Shown piece by piece: positions 20,804-34,140 of a stretch of 51,108 nt of DNA. Both the position numbers and the translations under genes were made by a program. The notes beneath the pieces were generated by a model, which worked only from the letters and a program-made list of their open reading frames with translations, made no database searches and had not been told where the DNA came from. Origin of the DNA: Mytilinidion resinicola. Its lineage: Eukaryota; Ascomycota; Dothideomycetes; Mytilinidiales; Mytilinidiaceae. Position 1 is the first letter of the stretch; each line of letters starts with the position of its first letter. The DNA is taken from NCBI RefSeq assembly GCF_010093595.1, contig NW_022985456.1, forward strand, positions 199,344-250,451, written 5' to 3'.

Positions 20804-22450
20804 TTACAACCGCGGCCCCTCCGCCTCGTACAAATGTCCCGTGCGACTCAACACCGTCCCCAGCCCCCGATGCACCTCCGCCTGAAACGGCTCAAACGGG
20901 ATCCGCTCGCCGTCTATGCTGATATACCCGTGCGCCTGATTTTTAGGGACGATCCGGTACGCCGACACTTTCGAGTAGTGGACGAGCGGCATACTGTAAA
21001 AGGCCCCGCTTTCCACTGCGAGGAGGGACTGCACCGCCGCTTTGCGGGGTATATCGCCCGCAATGCGCACGAGGTCCATGCATCCGTCGGAGGGTAGCGC
21101 GGCGGAGAAGAAATTCGCGTCCGGCGACATGTAGGCCATGTTGCCGGCGTAGAAGTTGCCCAGGTTGTCGTGGGGCACGAGCTGCCAGTCGGCGGGCAAG
21201 GAATCAGTGACAGTGCCGTACTTAAGCTGCGGGAGGCCCGCCGTGTGCGCGGGGATGGCGCGGGAGTCGTGCGTCGGGGGCGGCTTCTCCGACTCGGCCT
21301 TGTAGGCGTCGCGGATGGTGGTCTTGTCGTCGAGCTCGAGCTTCACCGCGATGTCGGCCGGGTAGAGCGTTTTGCCGAGCAGGCGCACGAGGAAGCCGTA
21401 CGTGAAGCGCACGCTGCCGAGCCAGCGCAGGTGCTCGGTGGCGAGGTCGCTTTCGGCGACGATGCCGACGGCTTGCGAGAGGAAGGAGAGCGTGCGCCGG
21501 TCGCCTTGGGTGATGGAGATGAGGTCGAGGGGCGTGCGGAGGCCTTTGACGACGGCGAGCGCGGCCAGGCTGGGGCTGCCCGTGCCGTTGAGGTTCCAGC
21601 TCATGGCGTTGCCGGAGCCGCAGGGGAGGTTGACCACGGCGAGTTTGGTGAGTGCACGCGCGGCATCTTTCTTCTGTGCGAGCCCGTTGAAAACCTCGTG
21701 GGGCACGCCGTCGCCGGAGCAGCAGGCGATCACGTCGTAGGCGTCTGTGTCGAGGTCCCTGGCTATTTCGACGGCGTGGCCACTGTATTTTGTCCGTTCC
21801 ACGTCGATTTCGCAGCGGGCGGCCGCGAGTATGGGCTCGATTTCTCGATTGTATAGCTTCTGGGCGGATCCCTGGCCACCGAAGGGATTGACTAGTAGTT
21901 TCAGGCGCTTCTGTCTTTGAGATACGCCGTACGCTCGGTCAAGCAGCCTCTCAATCCATGCGTCTACGAAAGCGCGATCGGTCTTCTCCATTGTGTAATT
22001 GATGTAGGCGACCCGGACAGTCTCCTTCGATACGGTGCGCGCATAGCGGATGGTGATGTCTGATTCCGACAGCTCCGCCCAAAGGATATTGAAGAAAGGT
22101 ATGGACCGCGTGGTCTTGTTTTCTGTACGATTTAGGGATTAGTCGTCGTTCTCGGGCGGAAGCTGCTGGTCATGGATTCACGAACTGTTTGGGAGGAGGC
22201 CGCAGCAGTTGGTCGCGCTCTTGCTGTATCCAAAGTCCTCGTCTGTAGGCGGCCGTTAGTTCCTGGCATGCAGTGAGATTGCCAGGCTCCTACCAAGAAC
22301 TATCAGCGAGTCGGTGCCCAGAGTGAGAGAGGCACTTCTGCCGACAGGGAGCGTTGCGCCCGCGGGGATGTCTCCGGGCTGGGGCGTCTGCGTGCCCGCC
22401 ACCGACGGGTCCTTGAATGGGTCGCCGTCGCTGCCAGATTCAGAGGTCAT
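20804..22450 (-). CDS. Sphingoid long-chain base kinase (sphingosine kinase)
   Basis: Three exons, complement(20804-22122, 22186-22242, 22294-22450), 510 residues. The enzyme phosphorylates sphingoid bases (dihydrosphingosine, phytosphingosine) with ATP to give signalling lipids, as yeast Lcb4/Lcb5 do, usually on ER, Golgi or endosomal membranes. The N-terminal region after the short exons (RSIPFFNILWAELS) matches the PH-like start of fungal LCB kinases. The DAGK-type catalytic domain shows LLVNPFGGQGSA, the nucleotide loop SGDGVPHEVFNG and LPCGSGNAMSWNL. The C-terminal half contains SFLSQAVGIVAESD and ends with the DGE segment (YISIDGERI). The start at 22450 gives MTSESGSDGD; upstream in-frame ATGs lead into a cysteine/arginine-rich stretch that looks non-coding. 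Confidence 0.95.
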
Positions 22451-23137
22451 GATGGTAGATTTGAAGCAATAGTCATTGTTGGGGGGAGGAAAAGAGCTTG
22501 GCCGCGGTACATCCGGAGCGGTTGGAGGGTCGTCGTCACGTCGGCAAGCTTGAGCAGGTGCCTGGCGGCCTAGGCAGGTTTGAGTAGCGAGCATCGGAGA
22601 TCGCAGCACGAACAAAGCAATACACCCGAGTGCTGGAGGCCAGCCATGCATCACCTGGATATCCAAGGATCCATGGCGACCGCGGCTGTGCTGAGGATGT
22701 AACCCAAACGCGGCACTGTAGTATGGATAGCATATGTGAATACGACACGCGCGTTTGCGCTTCCTACATAGGGAGGTCCTTTCTGCCCCTCTTCCAACTG
22801 GGCGTAAAACATCCACTCTCAATACTACTGGTTAGACAATAGATAGCTCATCAATACAGGCGCCGATCAGGAGGGTATGTGACGTTGTGGATTTGTGATT
22901 GCTTTAATGCTTCGTGGATGCCGCTCGACTACCCCCTATGACTTTTCCTAGCCCTTCCCCGCTATGTGAGCATTACAGATACTACCACTACGCCCGCGTG
23001 ATGCCATGGTGGGCTCTAAATTCCCAAACACTCGACTCTGGCCTCCAGAGACATCACGATGTCGTTTTCTTCTCGCGTGCCGGGGTACCTCGGGGTGTCT
23101 AACATGTCGAATCCGCTACCAGTCCAATACATCATTC
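22451..23137. other. Spacer between kinase start and SEC26 stop
   Basis: About 690 bp that should contain the promoter of the sphingoid kinase and the 3' flank of SEC26. Open frames on both strands have no domain. I see no repeat. Confidence 0.5.
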
Positions 23138-26100
23138 TCATGTTGAACCAACCTTGTTCAACCCCTTCAGTGATCCAAGACTGAGCGCCAGGCCCTGCGA
23201 TCGACTCCGAATACGCACGAAGCCGGTTACAGGTCCGTCCTCGCTCTCCTTCTCGATGCTGAGATTGGCCAAAGCATCCTCACCTGGCCGCGTGTTAGCT
23301 GTTTTCTCGTTGTTCTCAAATGGACCATCACTTACCGAAAACGCTCCGCGCATACAAGTTCGCCGACAAGAACTGGCAGTCGCCCTTCATTGAGGCTTCT
23401 GGAGTAAGACAGCTCATGTTCGTGCAAGACATGAGCTGCTTCAAGAACTCTCTCAACGATTTCGCCTTGGAGTTGATGTTGACTTTGTTTTCCCACTCGA
23501 ACTCAGTCCACATGGTTCGGAACTGTGTCTCCGTGCAGTATGCAGGTTGTATGTAATCCATGATATCAACATGGACATCGTTTAGGATTACCACGTTGGA
23601 GTCCACGCCCTTCTCGCCTTCGTAGATAACGTTGCCGAATATGACGCCGGTGTCTGTTGATGACACTTTAATCGTGGCCTGAAGATTGATAAAGTCGTGC
23701 GGCCCAACGTTCTGGGTAGTTGGTCGTTCTACCACCTTGAGGTCCCCAAGTGTGGCAAATTCAACGGTGAGGTTCTGAAGAGTTTCCGTGGTCTGGTTGA
23801 CCAGGAGGACGTCGAGAACAATGTCGAACTGGTGAACGTTGATGTAGGCTTCCGCATAGACGGGATCCGAGAACCCAGTAAGCTGAACGACCTTGCTGAG
23901 TTTCGACGACAGGTCTTCGGAGCCAACATCGCCGCCAGTTGCCTTTTCCAGATCTAGCTCGAGCTCGTCTCCATCAACGTCCTTCTTCTTCAACTGTCGG
24001 ATAGTGAAGACGTCGTCGATCTGGACCGCGGACTTCGCCTTCTCAGAATCTTCCTTCTCTTTTCGTTTCTTCTCCTCTGCCAGAACCATCTGCTTGAACG
24101 ACTTCCGAGTGTCTTCGAGGAAGACGTTTTCAAGTTCCTTCCGTTGAGCAAATTCAGACAGGGAACGAACGCAGGAAAGAACTCTGTCAACGGAGTCTTC
24201 ATCAATAGGAATCTTGACAAACTGAGACTGTCCGACACGAATGATACTGTAAAAGGTCAGTGCCGGAACAACTCTAAAAATTCTGCAGACTGTGAGACTA
24301 CTCACGAAGTCATGATCAGCATAGCCTCAGCACGGAGAGCATTAGTCCGTGCGACGTCCTTTGAGATCTCGGAGTGCCTCATGACCAGTTTTGTCAATGT
24401 GCTAGAGAGAACAGAAGCAAGGTAGAAGTCCCCGTCCAGAATGAGCTGTCGTAATGGCGGCTTTTGGGAGTTCTTGACCACTTCCAACCTTGATTTCTCG
24501 CCAGAAGTAAGGGCACTCTCAGTAGCGTATGTTCCGTCGGCGAGAACCTTACGAGATCCAGAGGGAGCAGCTGTGGACTTAGTAGCGTGACCGTTGAGCT
24601 CCGCCGCTTCGAGGGGCTCCTCAAGCAGTCGCTGTTCAGATGCCAATATTGGAATTTCTCCCAAGCTTTGCCTGATGCCTTTCCAAGCGTCCCTGATATC
24701 TTTGGGTTCGAGAGAAAACTCTCCAATGATCCACAAGACACCGCGGTAAACTTTGCCTGCCCTGACCTCACTCAAGGTAGAGACAAGTCGTTCTACGATC
24801 GAAGGCCTGAGAGCGGGGAATTTCTCAGTTACTTCTTTCACGAAGGAGATGACGTCCACGGCAGATGTGCCCGAGCTGACGTCTGAGATGAAGTCCATGA
24901 GGCTTCCAACCACGCTCGCAGCAACCTCCGGGTGTTTGATTGCAGATTGATGGATTGCGTTGATTAACAGTGCCCGGTCTAATTGCGTCAGGAATTATTT
25001 CCATCTTCAAGGAAATGTTTGGGGTAGGACTCGGAACTTACACTCTGACGTTTTGTCGTATTGTTCGTCGACTGTCTTGCTAAGCTCCTTTTTTAGTAGT
25101 AGGACCACCTCCTCTACATTCTTTGACGTGACGAGTTCGAGAGCGATGTCCAGTGCCTTTTTCCGAACATCGAGATCCGGACTCGACAAAACACGCAAGA
25201 TTTCCATGGTCAAGTCTTCCAAGATCGAGTCGTTCTTTTTCCGAAGCTGGTCTACTCGGTCAAGAACAATGAGCTTCACGTTGTTGTCAGTCTCGCGGAT
25301 GGCCAAATCGACAAATTTGGCTGCTGCAGCTTTTACAGCCACAGGGTTGTTCGTGAGTGCTGTCAAAGCAGAGGCCGCTTCGTACACAACTGTGCCAGCG
25401 CTGGACTCCAGAAGGTCGAAAATGAGTCGTAGATAACGAGCCTAAAGGTAACGATCAGCATCAAGCCAGTTCTCGATACTCAGTATGGCGATGTACCTTG
25501 TTCTCTGGATGTGCTGCCGCATCTCTCCGAATGAACAAAAGTTCTTCCAGTTGTAACAGCTCATCTATGAACAGTCAGCCCAGGCCATAGCATTGTGAAT
25601 TAGGCTTTTCTTTACCATGATTTGCGATCGAGTCGAAAACGCTGCTGAGATACTCCAAAGCCTTTTCGGGGCTGATGGTAGCCTGCAAGACCATTAGAAA
25701 AGCTTCACCAGTAGAAAGTGGATCGCAAAACCTACAAGAGCTGCAAAGGCATTTCGCTTGCAAGTGTGGTCATTCTCCTCTTCCAAGAACGTGAGGAGTA
25801 TGTCGGGGGCATCCGGCATTAGACTCTCCAGATGCGTATATATCGCTGCCACAGCAAACACTGCGTTCTTTCTCACGTAAGCATGACGATGTTGTAGGCA
25901 TTGCCTATACAAGAGTTAGCCTCCCCGTATAGTCTCCTCTGTACTAGTAAGAGATTATATACCTTGTCGGCTGGAGGAGAGGTTCGACGAGCTCAGCATC
26001 CCGCAACTTGCACACAAATCGTAATGTGTTTCCGCGAACATATTCGTTGGCATGCTGCAGATCGAAGCGAATCTATAGACAATGAGCCACCATGCGCTAC

Positions 26101-26695
26101 GTTCGGCAAGTGTTGTGTCTTACAGCGTTGCAAACCAAAATCCACTCCTGCCTCAATTTCCCTTGGTTGTCATGTTTCGGTGAGACCTCGAGGAAGAAGT
26201 ATAGCAATTTCTTGCTGTTTTCGCTGTCAGTGGGTGTTCGAATTGGGTTGAGAGGCGGTGAGCGCACAGTGGCTTGGACTTCGAGGGCATTACAAAACGG
26301 ATGATCTGTGGAGAGTTAGAAGCGGACACATTTTGGGGTTAGATTTGATACATACATGCATGAGCAGACCGGGCTGTGGGTCGCCGTTGAGCCTGTGGGA
26401 TTTATAGGTAAGTCGAGGCCCAGAGCAACGAAACGAGGGGCAGGGCGTACATTATGGAGAGAATCCTCTTCATGGTCTCGATTTTGGAGTCATCCTTGAA
26501 GCTGTTAGTACTCTGGTGATCCTAGGTCCCCCTTAAAGCAATTCCCCAAACAAATAGCCCAAGTTTCTTATTGTAAACCAAAAAGTGTCCTACATTTCCC
26601 TTCTCGAGCGCTTGCTTGAGAGCATTTGTATCCGGAATGTCGCTGGCATTGTCCTGGTGGACCAGGCTGTACGTGTAGTCCAGATAGGTAGACAT
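23138..26695 (-). CDS. SEC26: Coatomer subunit beta (beta-COP, SEC26)
   Basis: Thirteen exons, complement(23138-23283, 23336-24246, 24306-24978, 25042-25441, 25497-25564, 25616-25682, 25736-25904, 25963-26072, 26124-26223, 26268-26305, 26356-26392, 26451-26494, 26594-26695), 954 residues, the family's usual size. It is a large subunit of the COPI coat that carries Golgi-to-ER and intra-Golgi cargo. HEAT repeats fill the N-terminal half ([16 protein letters not shown]..., [43 protein letters not shown]). An acidic linker follows near residues 470-620, then the coatomer beta C-terminal appendage region ([22 protein letters not shown]). The N-terminal third is split into very short exons of 37-169 nt. 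For exon 2 the acceptor CTTCAAG just after a perfect TACTAAC branch site keeps the frame. Confidence 0.96.
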
Positions 26696-27102
26696 GGTGG
26701 ACTACTCCAATTGCGCTGGCTTGGTGCTCGGCCGCGAGCCGTCAATTCCCCTGCTGTTCCAGCGCTGTAGTGGGCTGTTGCGCGTCGGGGGTCGAATTAC
26801 GAGGGGGAGGGTGGCGGGGCGGAGGAGAGATGGTGATGGATCCAGAACCTCAGAAAGGCCTTTCGAGAATTCTAAGGCAGGCGACCGAGGCGTGGACAGT
26901 TCTGGGGTCGCAGGGAGCTTGCATTGGGCGGCGGGCATCATCAACACCAGGTGTTCTCTTCAGTGAGAAAGTGGTCTTGGCATTCGGCTAGACTAGAACT
27001 CACCGGCGACGACTTCTTCAGAGCCTCACCAACCACAACCTCAACGCACTTCCGAATCCATCTACCGCAGGTTATTTGGAGTGTCAAGCCTTTTTGCACG
27101 CC
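26696..27102. promoter_or_regulatory. Bidirectional promoter between SEC26 and MAGO
   Basis: The ATGs of SEC26 (minus) and MAGO (plus) are 407 bp apart, back to back. The shared intergenic DNA must hold both promoters. No single motif is assigned. Confidence 0.55.
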
Positions 27103-27904
27103 ATGGCTGCCTCAAGCGAACCCTTCTACGTGCGATACTAGTCAGTATTAAAACAGCCTACTTTGAAGATCCCAGCTAACGCGTTATAATCAGTTCTGGT
27201 CACTCTGGAAGATTCGGTCATGAGTTTCTTGGTATGTTGAGAAAGACTTGGAATTTGCAAAAGCTGGGGTCTGACTTTCACTCAGAATTCGACTTCAGAG
27301 CTCTCGGCGACGGACGCAGCGCCTCAGCCCGATATGCGAACAACTCAAACTACCGAAACGACTCGCTGATCCGTAAAGAGAGTGCGTGACTACTTGAATT
27401 CTCTAAAGTTTTGTGTATTGACTAAATCTTTCCCCAGTGTGCGTGAGCTCTCTCATGATTGCAGAGATCAAGAAGATCATCAAGGACAGCGAGATCATGA
27501 AGTAGGTGCCCCTGGTGGTTCAGTGAAATTCACAGTGCTCATGTGTTTCTTAGGGAAGACGACACCAAATGGCCACAGAAGAACAAGGACGGCCGCCAGG
27601 AGCTTGAGATCCGACTCGGCAATGAGCACATCTCGTTTGAGGTACCGAATCCCTCAGTAACCCGCAATAGGCCACCAGGAGAACAGGCTAACTCGCTCAA
27701 CAGACCGCCAAGATTGGATCGCTCGTCGACGTGACCGAATCCCAGGATCCAGAGGGGCTCCGTGTGTTCTACTACCTTGTCCAGGACCTCAAGGCGCTGG
27801 TGTTCTCTCTGATATCCCTTCACTTCAAGGTACACTTACTTTTCGTCTGCAAACAGTTTCAAAGAATGTTACTGACAGGTCATGTACAGATCAAGCCTAT
27901 TTGA
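27103..27904 (+). CDS. MAGO: Mago nashi homologue, exon junction complex core
   Basis: Seven exons: 27103-27140, 27194-27231, 27286-27381, 27438-27501, 27554-27641, 27704-27829 and 27890-27904; 154 residues. It forms the Mago-Y14 heterodimer that locks the exon junction complex on spliced mRNA. Nearly the whole sequence is recognisable: [83 protein letters not shown] and the exact C-terminal HFKIKPI. The last exon encodes only IKPI. The first donor, GTCAGT, is weaker than the rest but is required by frame. Six introns in a 465-nt coding sequence is dense even for this window. Confidence 0.96.
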
Positions 27905-28568
27905 GACGGTGACTGCATCTCCGGCTGGCGTTTGGATTTTGCTTTTCATGGCCAGCGAACGCTCGCATATGCACAGCGCGGCGTGAATTCACGGACCCTG
28001 CTTCCTGTTCTGCGTGGGCGGCGCCTGTGTGGGGGGAAGCGCTGGGTTCTTGGAGTCCAGAAGGATTTTGTGGGTCGGTCACTTGTCACATTTGAACCTC
28101 TCGGGTCAATTCTTCACGATAGATATTGCATAGCGTTCACTTGGCAAGGCTGGCAGGAGGGATTGCTGGTCGGATGATGATCACCTGATTGGCATCGGAT
28201 TTCACATTTTCGATGTTGAATAGCATCCCACGGCGGCGCTGCTGTGGCGCGCCGACGGGCCAAATAGAGCGTGCGGACTGCTGCTGTGGATCTCTTGCAG
28301 TGAAATATCGCCACAGCTTTGTTCGAGTCCCGTGCTCCCCCGCAGCGGCGATGCAAGCCCTAAAGCGCACCCGTCCGTCTAGGCCAACTTGGAACCCTTC
28401 CACCGATGCCCTTCGAGTGTCGATGGACCTCTGCGCGCACGTCTAATTCTTGGTCCCTTTCTCTGTGTCCGCCCAATCCCAATCCCCGCCGCAGCAACTA
28501 GCACAAGCTTTTTGTCCCATGTTTGCCCGTTTCGCCCTGCCGTAATCCATCCTTCGTCTGGTCACACT
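27905..28568. other. Spacer and GID4 leader
   Basis: About 660 bp between MAGO and GID4. An in-frame upstream ATG exists at 28389, but its translation (Pro/Ser-rich, no conservation I recognise) looks like leader. Nothing else is seen. Confidence 0.45.
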
Positions 28569-29739
28569 ATGCCAACTCCCAGTGACGACGGTCCTCTGCT
28601 CTCGCCGCCCGCTGAGCACGACGGCCACTCAGGAGGCCGCACAACCTGTCCGCCAGAAGAGACGCGCCAGTCGCCATCACGCAGCGAGAGCGAGCGCGAG
28701 CCGCTGCTTGAGGGGGCGAGTGCAGACAATTCCTTCTCACCGCCAGCGCAGCAACCAACACCGCCCGCCGAGGGCGACGCTTCTTCAGACGCGACAACCA
28801 TACCAGATGTGCATAGCAAGCGACAGGAAACCGAAGAAGACGGGCCAATAAGAGACATTCCAAGTCCTCTGAGTGCCGTTGAAGAGACGGCAGATTGCGA
28901 CCAACGCAATGCGCAAAATGGCACAATCTCCGCCGCTGCGTCGTCGGCCAGCGCGCCCTGGTATCATCCAGGGTTGTTCCCGTCACCATTTTCAAACGCG
29001 CGGGTGAGTCTGAGACTGATGGAGCATGCGACATTCCGCATCCGCTGACGCAAGGGCGCAGTTCCTACCGAACTCCACTTCATCCTTCCTGAGACCTGGA
29101 AGTAAATTCCACGGCAATCAGCAATCCGACCGCCAGGTGTACGACGTCCAAGTGGAGATCAAACATGTCGATATGAAGGAGTCGTTCCTGTGCGGCTACT
29201 TGCGCATCCAAGGTACACGCGACAATCAAAACAGTATGCGCACCGCTAACTAGATCCGCATAGGCTTGACGGAGGACCATCCGAGCCTGACGACCTATTT
29301 CGAAGGCGAAATAATCGGCTCGAAATACACGTTTACCACAAAGCACCCCGAATGGGGCTCCAACGAGAAGGTGGACATGCAGCACTGGGCACGATTCCAG
29401 GCGTGGCGGCCTCTTGCCAAACAGGCAAAACGACAGGACTTCACGTACAAGAACTTCGCGCAGCGGGAGCACATTTTTATGCGGTGGAAGGAGTATTTCC
29501 TCGTGCCAGACCACCGCGTCCGGACGATCAATGGTGCAAGCTTCGAAGGGTTCTACTACATATGCTTCAACCAGGTTTCGGGAAGCATAAGTGGAATCTA
29601 TTTCCATGCTAAGAGCGAGAAGTACGTTGGACGCCATCCAAGTCTGCAGCATTCAGTACTAACGAGGCCTAGGTTCCAACAACTCGAGCTGAAGCATGTT
29701 CCTGATTTTGGGTGTCAAGGCGCGATTGAATTTCGATGA
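28569..29739 (+). CDS. GID4: GID4/VID24 substrate receptor of the GID E3 ubiquitin ligase
   Basis: Four exons: 28569-29003, 29062-29212, 29264-29621 and 29673-29739; 336 residues. Gid4 recruits substrates with N-terminal proline (gluconeogenic enzymes in yeast) to the GID/CTLH ubiquitin ligase. The first 145 residues are Ser/Pro/Glu-rich and probably disordered. The beta-barrel receptor domain follows: [64 protein letters not shown] and FQQLELKHVP. The last intron (29622-29672) is 51 nt, a multiple of three with no stop, so a retained-intron product stays in frame. The start at 28569 is preferred over 28389. Confidence 0.94.
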
Positions 29740-30426
29740 TTACGACTGATGATTGGACTCGCATGCATTACGAAGGTATGCGATATGCGGCTGCATTTTT
29801 AGTCTTGAGCGCTCTACTCCTTTTTTATAGTGGAGTAATTTCCACCTTGGTCGATATTGGAGTGTCTTGCAGTGCGCAGACACTGGGTGTGCATTTGTTT
29901 TGATAGCCTGTACACAGACCCTCAGTCTTTAAATGCTATGGATTAATTATAGTACACAAACAGTATGCTATGTACATGTTCGGCCAAAGAACGAATGTAG
30001 CATTCACTGCCTTACGCCTGGGATCCTGTCTCCAAATCGCCCCTCTCATAAACCAAAGCCTAAATCAGCTTGATTCGAAGCTCTTGGTCATTGTATCTTG
30101 TGTGCCGTGAACTGCTGTACGCCGGAGGCGGCTCGTAGAGTCCAGCAATACCCCAAGAGTCACAAACAAGTGGTGTGATATAGAAGGTGTTTCCCTTCTC
30201 GATTGCTCAGAGCCTTGTAGCCTCATCGCAACTCAGCGAGGTTACAGAGAGACTTTCCAAACCTCCAGTAGTGCTGTGCCGATGTAATCCGTGGTAAACG
30301 AGTTACAATCACCACAAAATACGTCCTCCAATCCCGTCTCGCTTCCCATCTTCACCTAATCTAGAAATTCTCGACAACCACTAACCGCGAACACCATCAA
30401 ACAACTCAACCCACTACACTGACAAC
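29740..30426. other. Spacer upstream of TRM8, no gene seen
   Basis: About 690 bp between GID4 and TRM8. It has no open frame worth noting and no RNA gene that I can fold. A CCACT/CACACAA-rich leader-like stretch runs from 30300 to 30426. Confidence 0.5.
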
Positions 30427-31960
<1,534 letters not shown>

Positions 31961-32721
31961 CGTATATTCAGTAGAGGAAACCCTTCTCAGGTCAAAACCT
32001 CCCAGTCCATCACTTTGTGCCTATCAAGATCTCATGAAGTCCTCTGAACGATCCGTTTCCGCCTAAGTATCGATGAACACGCTGCCCCGAAGGAGTGACA
32101 AAAGGTGGGAATACATGGCCGGGGAAGGGTCGAGATAGCATAGTCTACAAGGGCCGGGTTCGCGCCCTACATCTACAAAGAAATGGTGATACAAAATGCA
32201 GAGGATGAGATCTTGGGGGTGGAAGGAGGGGATGCCCGAGGGCGAAGAAAAGAAGAGGGACGGCGGCAGGGCGAGTTGAAGTAGTTTTTGCTGAGTCTGC
32301 TTAGTCAGAGGGTGGGTGGGGGACCGTGGTTGCTTCGGGGCTCTGGAACGAAAGTTTCTCCGTGATCGGAGAGATATCTGTTCGTTATCGTGGAGTGAGT
32401 GTGGTTGTGGTGGCAGGAAGACGTGGAACGGTGGGAGCAGAACCATGGAGCAAAACGTTCTAGCAAAACGTTCAAGCAGAACCACGGAGCGGAAATAGGA
32501 GGCGTCCGACTTCGGCGACTCTTGAATACAGCAGTAGCTAGAAGGACTAAACTCAGATATTGAAGATAGTGCAAAATTGAAGATTTTCTTGACTATCCCT
32601 CCCATGTGATACAACATTTAGGTATCCTTATGCTTTTGAACACCACAAGAGAACCCGAACGCCTCGCTTTAGACAAACCCAGGAAAATCCATACCCTCAA
32701 TGCTCATTCCTCAATCCCACC
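31961..32721. other. Convergent intergenic spacer between TRM8 repeats and RRP1
   Basis: The 3' flanks of TRM8 (plus) and RRP1 (minus) meet here. A 184-codon minus-strand frame at 32063-32617 has low-complexity, unrecognised translation. A short imperfect direct repeat, AGCAAAACGTTC, occurs twice near 32450-32472. Confidence 0.45.
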
Positions 32722-33639
32722 CTATTCCCCATCGTCCTCACCGCCAACAGCAACACCTCCGGAGCTCTCCTCGCCTGCATCTTCCTCTACTTTATTCCAA
32801 TTTTTTAATCTCTCATCCGTCAGCACCTCCCTCGCACTCTTCCTAACCGCCTTCGTCTTCGACTCCATATCCAGCGCTCTTACTGGCGCCAACAGCGCCT
32901 CAAGCGGCATCTTCCCCTCCCGATCCGCATCCACCCGATCCAGCTCATCCACATAGATGTCTAGCACATGATATCTCAAGCCATTCGGGATCTTCGGGTC
33001 CGTAGAATTCAAAGGTGTAGCAGCGAGAACGTGCATACAGCCCGTAATTGTACTCGTGTTGGCCCAGCCGTGTCGCGAGAGGTAGCGGAAAGAGGCAAAG
33101 AGGTATTGACGGATTAAGTAGAGGAATTTATTCATGCTAGACGTAGTCGTATATATATATTAGCTTGATTGATTCGTGCATAAATAAAGGATGTATGGGA
33201 TCTGGAGCTCAACATACCGTAACGCATCAATATTGCCCCACTCCCGCGCCATAATTTTCCAAAAGGCATCGAGAAAGGGGAGCACGACTTCGGGGCGCAG
33301 TGTGTCTACTAGAGAGGCGAGGTCGACTGCGAGACGTTGCTGGACGAGGGGTTTGTCGCTCATCCACATGCCTGTGCTGTGTGAGCTTCTCCATGTTTCC
33401 GGGTTTGAGAGGTGGAGGCATACAGTAGAAGAGCCCTTTCCATAGCTTCAGTAGCTCGATTTCTTCTATGCCTGAACGGCCGCTGAGAAAGGTTCGGAGG
33501 CTGTCGAGGGCTTTGTCGCGGATGCGCTTGTCTGCGATTATTCGTTAGCGCGCAGTGATCTTGGTGGGAGGAGTTGGGGGATAGTACCGCTGGAAGCGAA
33601 CTGCTTTATGAAAGGTGTGTTTTGGGCCGTGGTCGCCAT
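32722..33639 (-). CDS. RRP1: Ribosomal RNA-processing protein RRP1 (Nop52 family)
   Basis: Four exons, complement(32722-33136, 33218-33371, 33424-33531, 33588-33639), 242 residues. Rrp1/Nop52 is a nucleolar factor needed for maturation of 27S pre-rRNA into large-subunit rRNA. Family features run in order: NTPFIKQFASSDKRIRDKAL, the [21 protein letters not shown] core, VVLPFLDAFWKIMAREWGNIDALR, then NKFLYLIRQYLFASFRYLSRHGW. The C-terminus is an acidic tail (EEDAGEESS ... EDDGE). The exon 2 to 3 junction splits the Cys codon of YCMWMSDK. Somewhat shorter than yeast Rrp1, through a shorter tail. Confidence 0.95.
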
Positions 33640-34140
33640 GGCTGGGGATGTTTCGGAAGTCTGGAAACTTTCGAGATGCGGGAACGTTGGAGTTGAAGAA
33701 AATCCCCAGAGGTTGTTATCGATAAGAACGCAATAGGGCTGCGTCAAGCCACACCAAGACCCTGTTTCAAGGTCGACCACTTGCAATCGATGGATTTTAC
33801 AGGTTTCACAGGAGGGGAATTTCTTAGGAATTCGTTCGAGTTCCTATGTTTGAGCGTCCCAAGGTTTTCTAGACGTGCCAGCCGACCAATACATGGATTC
33901 GATCTATGAACTGGAAAGTAGTCCAGATTGGTCTAGGTGAAACACGAGACACATTCTTTCTACAGGTATTGGTTCCAGATACACTGAACTATAGGATTTT
34001 AGCGGACTATCTTTCCAACAACTCTTTGGTACAACGCAGGCATAAAAACACGTGATCTTGGAGTATGGCTTGGATTCTGTTTTGCGCTTATTATCCGCAT
34101 AAACCTACGGAGAGTACAGCATTATAAAGGACTCTACTTA
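33640..34140. other. RRP1 upstream region
   Basis: About 500 bp upstream of RRP1 with normal base composition. It should include the RRP1 promoter. No gene seen. Confidence 0.45.

Noticed and set aside
21170..21856. 228-codon plus-strand frame
   Set aside because: Antisense to the sphingoid kinase; Gly/Glu/Val low-complexity translation.
23138..23353. Frame starting [17 protein letters not shown] as a separate small gene
   Set aside because: It is the last exon of SEC26 plus its intron; the splice at 23336/23283 restores the coatomer C-terminus.
32063..32617. 184-codon minus-strand frame downstream of RRP1
   Set aside because: Lies in the convergent 3' region, has no homology I recognise and contains simple-sequence stretches.
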